DNA of 15,384 nucleotides, from the NCBI GenBank assembly GCA_036375875.1, contig DASVBK010000141.1, positions 1 through 15,384 of the forward strand, given 5' to 3'. Below the pieces are notes generated by a model. The model was not told where the DNA came from, did not search any database, and was given only the letters and a program-made list of their open reading frames with translations. A program made the position numbers and the translations under genes. Source of the stretch: Prado023 sp036375875. Lineage in GTDB: Bacteria; Actinomycetota; Actinomycetes; S36-B12; CAIYMF01. The first letter of the stretch is position 1. Each line of letters opens with the position of its first letter. This document shows positions 1-5,872 of this stretch, piece after piece.

Positions 1-602
1 CCCCAGGCGTCGCGGATGTCGAGCTCGATGCCCAGCGGCGCGGCGCGGGTGGCCAGCACCGCCAGCGTCTGGGGGTGGGTGTCGGCGTCGACCACGAAGC
101 GCATCGAGCCCGAGCGGTCGGCGCGGTGCAGCAGCGTCATGGCCTCGGCGGCCGCCGTCGGCTCGTCGAGCATCGAGGCGTTGGCGATCGGCAGGCCGGT
201 GAGGTCCTCGACCATCGTCTGGAAGTTCAGCAGCGCCTCGAGGCGGCCCTGGCTGATCTCGGGCTGGTAGGGGGTGTACGCCGTGTACCAGGAGGGCGAC
301 TCCAGCACGTTGCGCCGGATCACTGCGGGCGTGATCGTGTCGTGGTAGCCCAGGCCGATCATCGACACGACGGGCTCGTTCTTCGCGGCGAGCGATCGCA
401 GCGCTGCGGTCGCCTCCGCCTCGCTGAGGGCCGGCGGCAGGTCCAAGCCCTCGGACCAGGCGATGCTCGCCGGGATCGCGGCCGCAGCGAGCGCGTCGAG
501 GTCCGGCAGGCCGACGGCGGCGAGCATGCGCGCCACGTCGTCCGCGGCGGGGCCGATGTGGCGGTGAGGGAACTCCGCGGACACGCCTGGCTGGATCGTC
601 AC
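1..602 (-). CDS. gcvP: Glycine dehydrogenase (decarboxylating), P-protein, N-terminal part; runs off left edge
   Basis: P-protein of the glycine cleavage system: a PLP enzyme that decarboxylates glycine and passes the aminomethyl group to the lipoyl arm of GcvH. About 200 residues are visible, roughly a fifth of the usual 950. Family hallmarks seen in the translation are FPHRHIGP near residue 10, then YTPYQPEISQGRLEALLNFQ and MVEDLTGLPIANASMLDEPT about 110-150 residues in. The start is the GTG at 602-600, which gives the short N-terminus ahead of FPHRHIGP. No Shine-Dalgarno sequence precedes it, but TATCGT lies six bases upstream, so the message may be leaderless. It follows the resR-like gene by 55 bases. 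gcvH is in the same cluster, but no gcvT is in the window. The PLP-binding lysine region lies beyond the edge. Identity is very secure; the exact start slightly less so. Confidence 0.96.
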   Translation of the reverse strand, partial: MTIQPGVSAEFPHRHIGPAADDVARMLAAVGLPDLDALAAAAIPASIAWSEGLDLPPALSEAEATAALRSLAAKNEPVVSMIGLGYHDTITPAVIRRNVLESPSWYTAYTPYQPEISQGRLEALLNFQTMVEDLTGLPIANASMLDEPTAAAEAMTLLHRADRSGSMRFVVDADTHPQTLAVLATRAAPLGIELDIRDAW

Positions 603-608
603 GCCGCC

Positions 609-614
609 ACGATA
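609..614 (-). promoter_or_regulatory. Candidate -10 hexamer for leaderless gcvP mRNA
   Basis: Read on the minus strand, TATCGT fits the TANNNT form of an actinobacterial -10 box. Exactly six bases separate it from the GTG start of gcvP, the spacing expected when transcription begins at the start codon. There is no ribosome binding site and no good -35 at normal spacing; CTGACG is only 14 bases upstream. This is inference from sequence pattern. Confidence 0.45.
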
Positions 615-657
615 GTCGTGGGGTCCGACGTCAGGTGCCTCGTTCGGGCAGCGAGCC

Positions 658-1233
<576 letters not shown>

Positions 1234-1303
1234 CTCCGGCGGCCCTCCGAGCTGGTGGTCGACGACCCCGCGCGTGTAGTTACATCCGCGGCATTCACCG
1301 GCG

Positions 1304-1333
1304 AACCTAGGGCCCCGCGACACCCCCGGTCAA
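1304..1333 (-). promoter_or_regulatory. SigA-type promoter for the resR-like gene
   Basis: On the minus strand the -35 is TTGACC (1333-1328) and the -10 is TAGGTT (1309-1304), with an 18-base spacer. Transcription should start near 1297, leaving a leader of roughly 65 bases before the ATG at 1233. The same two hexamers occur ahead of the FHA gene. A weaker alternative -10 (TAACTA) lies a little further downstream at about 1280. Confidence 0.6.
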
Positions 1334-1365
1334 CGCCATGGCGCCCGACACGCCGGGGCAAACCC

Positions 1366-1386
1366 TCAACCTCAACATGAGGTTGA
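1366..1386. promoter_or_regulatory. 21-bp perfect dyad upstream of resR-like gene (candidate operator)
   Basis: The arms TCAACCTCA (1366-1374) and TGAGGTTGA (1378-1386) are perfect reverse complements around a three-base centre, ACA. The dyad lies nine bases beyond the stop of the DUF151 gene and about 80 bases upstream of the predicted resR transcription start. It is AT-richer than its surroundings and has no following T-run, which fits a protein-binding site better than an intrinsic terminator. The most likely binder is one of the two MerR-family proteins encoded here, but that is inference. Confidence 0.6.
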
Positions 1387-1394
1387 AAGTGGGG

Positions 1395-1883
1395 TCACTG
1401 GAAGTCCTGCGGCTCCACGGAGTCCAGGAACTCGCGGAACCGTTCGACCTCCTCGGCCTCCTCGGTCGCCTCGCTCTCCGGCTCGACGGGCACCCCCGCC
1501 TCGGCGAGCACCGCGTCGGCGACGAGCACCGGCGCGCCGGCGCGCAGCGCCAGGGCGATGGCGTCGGAGGGCCGCGCGTCGACGATCGTCGCGCCGCGCT
1601 CCCCCAGGACCAGCTCGCCGTAGAAGACGCCGTCCTCGAGCCGGGTGATCCGAACCGACTGCAGCTGGGCCGCCAGCACCTCCAGGGTCGCGACGAACAG
1701 GTCGTGGGTCAACGGCCGGGGTGGCGTGACGCCCTGCATGGCCATCGCGATCGCCGCTGCCTCGTTCGGGCCGATCCAGATCGGCAGCAGCAGGTCCGAG
1801 GGACTGCGCACGAGCACGATCGGCGAGTTGGAGGGCATCTCGACCCGCACGCCCACGACCTCCACCGTCACGAACCCATCCAC
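1395..1883 (-). CDS. DUF151 / bifunctional nuclease family protein (Rv1829 type)
   Basis: 162-residue cytoplasmic protein of the DUF151 (BFN) family. The diagnostic N-terminal half reads VGVRVEMPSNSPIVLVR, then LPIWIGPNEAAAIAMAMQG and RPLTHDLFVATLEVL. The second half has ERGATIVDARPSDAIALALR, and the tail is acidic (ESEATEEAEEVERF). Plant and archaeal members have been described as having RNase/DNase activity; the role in actinomycetes is unclear. The GTG at 1883 is the first in-frame start after the ftsR stop, 79 bases upstream. No Shine-Dalgarno is present, but a TACGCT hexamer lies six bases before the GTG, suggesting a leaderless message. A GTG five codons further in is the main alternative. 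Its place between the two MerR genes is conserved in mycobacteria. Confidence 0.9.
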   Translation of the reverse strand: MDGFVTVEVVGVRVEMPSNSPIVLVRSPSDLLLPIWIGPNEAAAIAMAMQGVTPPRPLTHDLFVATLEVLAAQLQSVRITRLEDGVFYGELVLGERGATIVDARPSDAIALALRAGAPVLVADAVLAEAGVPVEPESEATEEAEEVERFREFLDSVEPQDFQ

Positions 1884-1889
1884 GCGAGC

Positions 1890-1895
1890 AGCGTA
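1890..1895 (-). promoter_or_regulatory. Candidate -10 hexamer for leaderless DUF151 gene mRNA
   Basis: TACGCT on the minus strand ends exactly six bases before the GTG start at 1883, with no ribosome binding site between. No convincing -35 is seen at 16-18 bases. The gap to the upstream ftsR stop also holds the palindrome GACCCGGGTC at about 1932-1941, of unknown meaning. Confidence 0.45.
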
Positions 1896-1962
1896 GACCC
1901 GGACCTGTCGACCCGCTGGGCGTGCGCCGGGTGGACCCGGGTCGGTCCGAGCGGGGCGCCCC

Positions 1963-2700
1963 TCAGCGCCCGAGCGTGCGTGGCAGGCCGGCCTTCACGA
2001 GGCTCACGTGCAGCTGGATCGCCAGGGCCGCGATGGCGCGCGCGGTCTCCTCGGCGCGCACGGCCGAGTCCTGCTGGCGGCCGCGGGACATGGGCAGCAC
2101 GACCTGCTCGACCAGGGCCAGCTCACGGTCCGCGGCCAGCTTGAAGGGCCGCAGGTGCCGGGGCCCGTACCCGTACTGGGCCATCTCGGCGGTGATCCGG
2201 GCCACCTGCAGGGCCGTCGCGTCGAAGTAGCTGGTCCCGGGGACGTGCCCGACGAGGCCGAACGACTCGAGCTCGCGCAGCACCTCGTTGCTGATCCCAC
2301 CCTGCTCGAGCAGCTCCACCCGCGACAGCCGCAGCTCCTGGGGGTCGGCACCCAGGTCCTCGGGTGACGGGTACGACTCGGCCACGACCAGCGCGCGCGG
2401 CGCCGTGTCCGCAGCGTCGAGCGGGGCCGGCTGCAGGCCACGGTCGATGGCGTCGAGATGGTCGCGGATGACCTTCAGGGGCAGGTAGTGGTCGCGCTGC
2501 ATGCGCAGCACGTAGCGCAGCCGCTCGGCGTCCGCGCGGGTGAACTTGCGGTACCCCGAGGCGGTGCGGGCCGGCTCGACGAGGCCCTCAGCCTCCAGGT
2601 ACCGGATCTTGGAGATGCTCACGTCAGGGAAGTCCGAGCGCAGCAGGTGCAGCACCTCGCCGATGCTCAGCAGTCCCTCAGTGGCCCGTGCAGTGCTCAT
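1963..2700 (-). CDS. ftsR: MerR-family regulator, FtsR (Rv1828 / Cg1631) type
   Basis: 245-residue transcription factor. The N-terminal winged helix (about residues 10-80) reads LLSIGEVLHLLRSDFPDVSI, then IRYLEAEGLVEP and SGYRKFTRADAERLRYVL. A linker and a long helical C-terminal domain follow (LLEQGGISNEVLRELESFGL, then YGPRHLRPFKLAADRELALV). This organisation matches M. tuberculosis Rv1828 and Corynebacterium glutamicum FtsR, which controls ftsZ and cell division. No cysteines typical of metal-sensing MerR proteins are present. The ATG at 2700 overlaps the stop of the FHA gene as ATGA, so the two are translationally coupled and share a promoter. The neighbouring GarA-like gene is also its partner in corynebacteria and mycobacteria. 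Identity is strong; target genes here are not visible. Confidence 0.92.
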   Translation of the reverse strand: MSTARATEGLLSIGEVLHLLRSDFPDVSISKIRYLEAEGLVEPARTASGYRKFTRADAERLRYVLRMQRDHYLPLKVIRDHLDAIDRGLQPAPLDAADTAPRALVVAESYPSPEDLGADPQELRLSRVELLEQGGISNEVLRELESFGLVGHVPGTSYFDATALQVARITAEMAQYGYGPRHLRPFKLAADRELALVEQVVLPMSRGRQQDSAVRAEETARAIAALAIQLHVSLVKAGLPRTLGR

Positions 2701-3188
2701 CCCTGCCCCCCGACGAGGAAGACGAAGCGGTACTTGCCGATCTGCACCTCGTCCCCGCCGGCCAGGATGGTCTCCTCGATGCGGTGGCGGTTGACATACG
2801 TCCCATTGAGGCTGCCCACGTCGCGCAACTGCCAGCCCTCCGCGGTGCGCAGCAGCTCGGCGTGCCTGCGCGAGACGGTCACGTCGTCGAGCAGCACGTC
2901 GGCGTCGTCACCGCGGCCGATCGTGGTGCGCTCCCCCGACAGCTGGAAGGTCGTGCCCTCGCTGGGGCCCCGGCGGACGATGAGCATCGCGGTCCCGGGG
3001 GCCACGCCACCCACGGTCGCCCCGTCGATGGGCCCGAGCGGGCCGGTGCTCGAGATGGGCACGTCGAGGTTGCCTGTCGCCGCCGCGGGGTGCTCCGCGG
3101 ACAGGTCCACCAGCGGGGCGCCGCAGTTGCTGCAGAACCTGGCCAGGTCCGACGCCTCCTGGCCGCAGCGTGCGCACGTGCGGATCAC
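2697..3188 (-). CDS. garA: GarA/OdhI-type FHA protein with N-terminal zinc ribbon
   Basis: 163-residue signalling protein. The C-terminal FHA domain (about 68-160) is very close to GarA/OdhI: IGR at 90-92, DDVTVSRRHAE at 101-111, DVGSLNGTYVNR at 123-134, and GDEVQIGKYRFVFL near the end. GarA and OdhI control 2-oxoglutarate dehydrogenase and glutamate enzymes according to phosphorylation by Ser/Thr kinases. Here the N-terminus differs: a four-cysteine zinc ribbon (Cys5, Cys8, Cys19, Cys22) and a low-complexity linker replace the ETTSVFR phosphorylation segment of mycobacterial GarA. I chose the GTG at 3188, preceded by GGAG six bases away; the in-frame ATG at 3200 has no ribosome site. It is the first gene after the TTGACC/TAGGTT promoter and overlaps ftsR by four bases. 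FHA identity is certain; functional equivalence to GarA is likely but not shown. Confidence 0.9.
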   Translation of the reverse strand: MIRTCARCGQEASDLARFCSNCGAPLVDLSAEHPAAATGNLDVPISSTGPLGPIDGATVGGVAPGTAMLIVRRGPSEGTTFQLSGERTTIGRGDDADVLLDDVTVSRRHAELLRTAEGWQLRDVGSLNGTYVNRHRIEETILAGGDEVQIGKYRFVFLVGGQG

Positions 3189-3224
3189 GACCCACTCCAT
3201 CTTGTTGCGATGCCCCACCCGAGA

Positions 3225-3241
3225 CTCGACCTGAGGTCGAG
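3225..3241. promoter_or_regulatory. 17-bp perfect dyad in the leader of garA-ftsR
   Basis: CTCGACCT (3225-3232) and AGGTCGAG (3234-3241) form a perfect inverted repeat around one base. It lies about 10-25 bases downstream of the predicted transcription start and about 37 bases before the GTG start of the FHA gene. On the minus strand it contains CTCGACCTCA, nine of ten bases the same as the half-site CTCAACCTCA in the resR dyad. It could be an operator or a short RNA hairpin. Confidence 0.45.
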
Positions 3242-3256
3242 GTTCATGTGGGGAGC

Positions 3257-3287
3257 AACCTATCCGACCCCTGCGCACCGGGGTCAA
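3257..3287 (-). promoter_or_regulatory. Promoter for garA-ftsR with 19-bp spacer and internal dyad (MerR-like layout)
   Basis: The minus strand carries -35 TTGACC (3287-3282) and -10 TAGGTT (3262-3257) separated by 19 bases. Within and overlapping this span is the inverted repeat GACCCC (3285-3280 read on minus), eight bases, GGGGTC (3271-3266). An over-long spacer with a dyad between the hexamers is the classic layout of promoters that MerR-family activators twist open, and a MerR-family gene is second in this operon. The promoter call rests on the hexamers; regulation is inference. Confidence 0.55.
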
Positions 3288-3288
3288 C

Positions 3289-3304
3289 CCCTGCAGTGTC
3301 AGGG
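3289..3304. repeat. Small inverted repeat between gcvH and the garA promoter
   Basis: CCCTG (3289-3293) and CAGGG (3300-3304) flank six bases, just after the gcvH stop and immediately upstream of the garA -35. It may be a weak transcription stop or attenuator for gcvH, or chance. Confidence 0.2.
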
Positions 3305-3321
3305 ATCGGGGCGAACCGGCC

Positions 3322-3711
3322 CTAGCTCAACCGCTGCTCGTACTGCTCGGCGGTCAGCAGCGCGTCCCAGGCCGCGTCGGCAGCCTGCGCCGAGCCGCAC
3401 TCGACGTCGACCATCCAGCCCTCGCCATAGGGCTCCGCGTTCACCAGCTCCGGTGCGCCCTCGAGCTCGGTGTTCACGGCCACCACGCTGCCGTCGACCG
3501 GCGCGAAGAGGTCGCTGACGGACTTCGTGGACTCGACCTCCCCGCAGGGCTCGCCGGCGACCAGCACGGCGCCCTCCGCGGGCAGCTGCACGAACACCAC
3601 GTCGCCAAGGGCCTCGGCGGCGTACGCGGTGATGCCGAACCGCAGCGCGGACGGGCCCTCGCGGCGGACCCACTCGTGCTCGGGGGTGTAGCGCAGGTCG
3701 TCGGGGTACAT
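3322..3711 (-). CDS. gcvH: Glycine cleavage system H protein
   Basis: 129-residue lipoyl carrier that shuttles the aminomethyl group between the P, T and L proteins. It has the family opening LRYTPEHEWVRREG, the core FGITAYAAEALGDVVFVQLP, and the lipoylation segment EVESTKSVSDL with Lys63 as the modified residue. The C-terminal half has NTELEGAPELVNAEPYGEGW. The ATG at 3711 is preceded by AAGGAGAGG at good spacing. An in-frame GTG at 3756 overlaps the upstream stop as GTGA and would add 15 unconserved residues, so I prefer 3711. It follows the DUF881 gene by 41 bases and precedes the garA-ftsR promoter. Length and motifs are normal. Confidence 0.96.
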   Translation of the reverse strand: MYPDDLRYTPEHEWVRREGPSALRFGITAYAAEALGDVVFVQLPAEGAVLVAGEPCGEVESTKSVSDLFAPVDGSVVAVNTELEGAPELVNAEPYGEGWMVDVECGSAQAADAAWDALLTAEQYEQRLS

Positions 3712-3752
3712 CGCCTCTCCTTCGCCCACGCGGCGGGGCCGCGTGCCAGTCG

Positions 3753-4541
3753 TCACTGCGTGGATACCGGGGCAGCGTAGTCCGGCGTGCTCAGGGGCAC
3801 GGTCGACGTGATGTCCAGCGCGTCGCGGCGGTCCAGCGAGAACTCGGCCCCGGCGGTGCGCACGGTGTCCGCCACGCCGCCGGGGATCTCCATCGCGGTC
3901 GCCAGGGTCTGCTCGTCGCCGATCGCCAGGATCGTGTACGGCGGGCCGCGCAGGTCGCCCGAGACGAGGATGCCGGGGTCCTTCGGGTCAGCCGGGTCGG
4001 CGAACCAGGTGTCCACCACGACGCGGCGCTCGTTGACCTCGATGCTCTCGGCCCCGGCGTCGCGCAGCTCCTGCACCGCGTCGAGGATGTCGGGCGCCTC
4101 GATCACGCCGCTCGGGTCCCGGATCACGATCCGCACCCCGGGCCCACGCACCGCCGTCGTCCCGGCCAGGATCTCCAGGGACTCCTGGCGCTGCCGTGCG
4201 GCGGCGAGGGCCTGGGCCGAGGTGCCCGAGCGCAGCACCGTCAGCTCGGACTGCAGGCGCAGCTGCTCCTGGCGCAACCGGTCGTTCTCCTGGTCGAGGC
4301 TGTCGAGGATCTGCACGAGGTCCGCGGGGCGGGCGCTGGCGAGCACGTCGTCGCGGCCGTAGGCAAGCGCCCCGGCCACGAGCAGCAGGCCGAGCACCGC
4401 GAACAGCAGTCCCATCACCAGGCTGTGCGGGCCGTTCCAGCGCCACACCGAGCTCTGGTGGAAGTCCGCGGTCGAGCGGCCCGGCGCGTCCGGCGGGCTG
4501 GGGGGCTGCGGCGGCGGAGGGGTGACCGGGGTGTCGGCCAC
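3753..4541 (-). CDS. DUF881 membrane-anchored coiled-coil protein (Rv1825 type)
   Basis: 262 residues. A proline-rich cytoplasmic tail (1-40) leads to one membrane helix (about 41-61, LVMGLLFAVLGLLLVAGALA), then a coiled coil (about 66-105, with DSLDQENDRLRQEQLRLQSE). The extracytoplasmic DUF881 domain follows (GPGVRIVIRDPSG, ILDAVQELRDAGAESIEVNE, GPPYTILAIGD, SLDRRDALDI). No enzymatic function is known for the family, which resembles the YlxW/YlxX proteins of firmicutes found near division genes. The GTG start at 4541 is one base after the stop of the sbp gene, without a clear ribosome site, so translation is probably coupled. A second, diverged DUF881 gene lies on the other side of sbp. A role with Sbp in envelope growth or division is inferred from gene order. 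Confidence 0.88.
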   Translation of the reverse strand: MADTPVTPPPPQPPSPPDAPGRSTADFHQSSVWRWNGPHSLVMGLLFAVLGLLLVAGALAYGRDDVLASARPADLVQILDSLDQENDRLRQEQLRLQSELTVLRSGTSAQALAAARQRQESLEILAGTTAVRGPGVRIVIRDPSGVIEAPDILDAVQELRDAGAESIEVNERRVVVDTWFADPADPKDPGILVSGDLRGPPYTILAIGDEQTLATAMEIPGGVADTVRTAGAEFSLDRRDALDITSTVPLSTPDYAAPVSTQ

Positions 4542-4542
4542 G

Positions 4543-4875
4543 TCAGGCTCGCAGCAGGTGGCGACGGATCGCCGCGGCGTTGGCGAAGATGCGCATGGTG
4601 AGCACGACGACCACGCCGGTCGACATCTGGCTGCCGACGCCGAGCAGGTCCCCGATCCACACGATGACGGCCGCCACGAGCACGTTGCTCAGGAACGAGA
4701 TGACGAACACCCGGTCGCGGAACACCCCGTCGAGCAGGGCCCGGGTCGCCCCCACCACGGCGTCGAGCGCGGCCACGATGGCGATCGGCAGGTAGGGCTG
4801 CATCCAGACCGGCACGGCCGGCTCGAGGATCAGGCCCGCGATGATGCCCACGAGCAGCCCGACGAGTGCGATCAC
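4543..4875 (-). CDS. sbp: Small basic protein, DUF1290 (Sbp / Rv1824 type)
   Basis: 110-residue integral membrane protein with four hydrophobic stretches: IALVGLLVGIIAGLILEPAV at the start, LPIAIVAALDAVVGATRALL, ISFLSNVLVAAVIVWIGDLL, and STGVVVVLTMRIFANAAAIR near the end. The tail is basic (RRHLLRA). This is the DUF1290/Sbp family, encoded next to ftsZ in Bacillus and next to DUF881 genes in actinobacteria; its biochemical role is unknown. The GTG start at 4875 overlaps the upstream DUF881 stop as GTGA, with GGGAG five bases upstream. A much longer open frame reading back to 5190 only overlaps the upstream gene and was not used. It sits between two DUF881 proteins, which suggests the three products work as a membrane complex. 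Confidence 0.9.
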   Translation of the reverse strand: MIALVGLLVGIIAGLILEPAVPVWMQPYLPIAIVAALDAVVGATRALLDGVFRDRVFVISFLSNVLVAAVIVWIGDLLGVGSQMSTGVVVVLTMRIFANAAAIRRHLLRA

Positions 4876-5861
4876 GGTGCTCCCCCCTCGACGGGACCGA
4901 TGACGGTCGCGTACTCCGGCAGCGGGCTGGTCGACGCTGGCAGGCGCAGCGACTCCGCCTGCTCCGTCGCGAAGCCTATGCCGAACTGCTGGGAGACGTC
5001 GCGCAGCTCCGCCGCGTCGGCACCCCGCTCGAACACCGCCGCCAGGCCCGGCGGCCCGATGGCCTCGACCCGGTACGGCGGGCTCAGCGGGCGGTAGTTC
5101 ACCAGGATGGCACCAGCGGCCGAGCGGATCGCCGAGCGGGTGCTCAGCCGCTGGCCGTTCACCGCGATCGCCTCGGCGCCAGCCGCCCACAACCCGTTGA
5201 CGGCGCGCTGCACGTCAGAGTCGAGCACCTTGGTCAGGTCGGCGTCCTCCTCGCTGGCCTGCTCCTCGGTGGCAGCGTCCGTGAGGGTGACCACGGCGCC
5301 CGGACCGGTGACGGCGGTGTACCCGGCCATCACCTCCAGGGCGGCCACCTCGCGCGCGACCGCGGCCCCGCCCAGCGCTCGCTCGAGCTCGCTGGCCCTG
5401 GCCTGCTCCACCTCGGCGCGCAGGTCGCCCACCTCGGTGTCGAGCCCGGCCTGCTCGGTCCTGGCCTGGTCGATGCGGGCGATGAGGGCGGCCCGCTGGC
5501 CGTCGACGGCGGGGGCGTTGAGCACCCGGGCCGAGAAGCCCAGCGCCAGCACGAACCCGATGACGCCCAGGGCGATCGCGCCGACGAGCACCCGCTGCCG
5601 ACGCGAGCTGGCCCGCGGGTCCGGCGGCTGGCCCGCGTAGTCGCTCGCGACGGCATCGGCGGAGATCAGCTCGATGAGGTTGAGCCGATGTCGTGCGGCT
5701 GGGCCGCCAGCCGCGCCGGTGCCCGGGTCCGCGGTCGGTACGCCCAGGCGGCCCGGTCCGCCGGCGCCGCCCAGGGCCCCGGGTCCCCCCGACGCGCGGC
5801 GGCCGGCCGCCGGCGCGGGGGCGGCCGGGCCGTTCCCGCCCGGCGTGCCCGCCTGGTGCAT
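4872..5861 (-). CDS. DUF881 membrane-anchored coiled-coil protein (Rv1823 type)
   Basis: 329 residues. The first 90 or so are a disordered Gly/Ala/Pro-rich tail, then come one membrane helix (about 91-110, VLVGAIALGVIGFVLALGFS), a coiled coil (about 118-165) and the DUF881 domain (YTAVTGPGAVVTLTDAA, VNGLWAAGAEAIAVNGQRLS, ILVNYRPLSPPYRVEAIGPP, LRDVSQQFGIGF). It is paralogous to the DUF881 protein at 3753-4541 but clearly diverged. I chose the ATG at 5861; an in-frame GTG at 5870, two bases after the upstream stop, is almost as good. The downstream sbp gene overlaps by four bases. The function is unknown; a scaffold role at the membrane is inferred from topology and neighbours. Confidence 0.85.
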   Translation of the reverse strand: MHQAGTPGGNGPAAPAPAAGRRASGGPGALGGAGGPGRLGVPTADPGTGAAGGPAARHRLNLIELISADAVASDYAGQPPDPRASSRRQRVLVGAIALGVIGFVLALGFSARVLNAPAVDGQRAALIARIDQARTEQAGLDTEVGDLRAEVEQARASELERALGGAAVAREVAALEVMAGYTAVTGPGAVVTLTDAATEEQASEEDADLTKVLDSDVQRAVNGLWAAGAEAIAVNGQRLSTRSAIRSAAGAILVNYRPLSPPYRVEAIGPPGLAAVFERGADAAELRDVSQQFGIGFATEQAESLRLPASTSPLPEYATVIGPVEGGAP

Positions 5862-5872
5862 CTGGCCCACGA

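Noticed and set aside
1366..1386. Reading the resR dyad as an intrinsic terminator of the DUF151 gene
   Set aside because: The stem is comparatively AT-rich, the loop has three bases and no T-run follows on the minus strand; an operator is the better explanation, though not proven.
1932..1941. Palindrome GACCCGGGTC between ftsR and the DUF151 gene
   Set aside because: Short, GC-only and likely by chance in this composition; no matching copy at other regulatory sites.
4876..5190. Long N-terminal extension of the Sbp frame
   Set aside because: Lies wholly inside the upstream DUF881 gene; the hydrophobic family N-terminus starts at the GTG at 4875.
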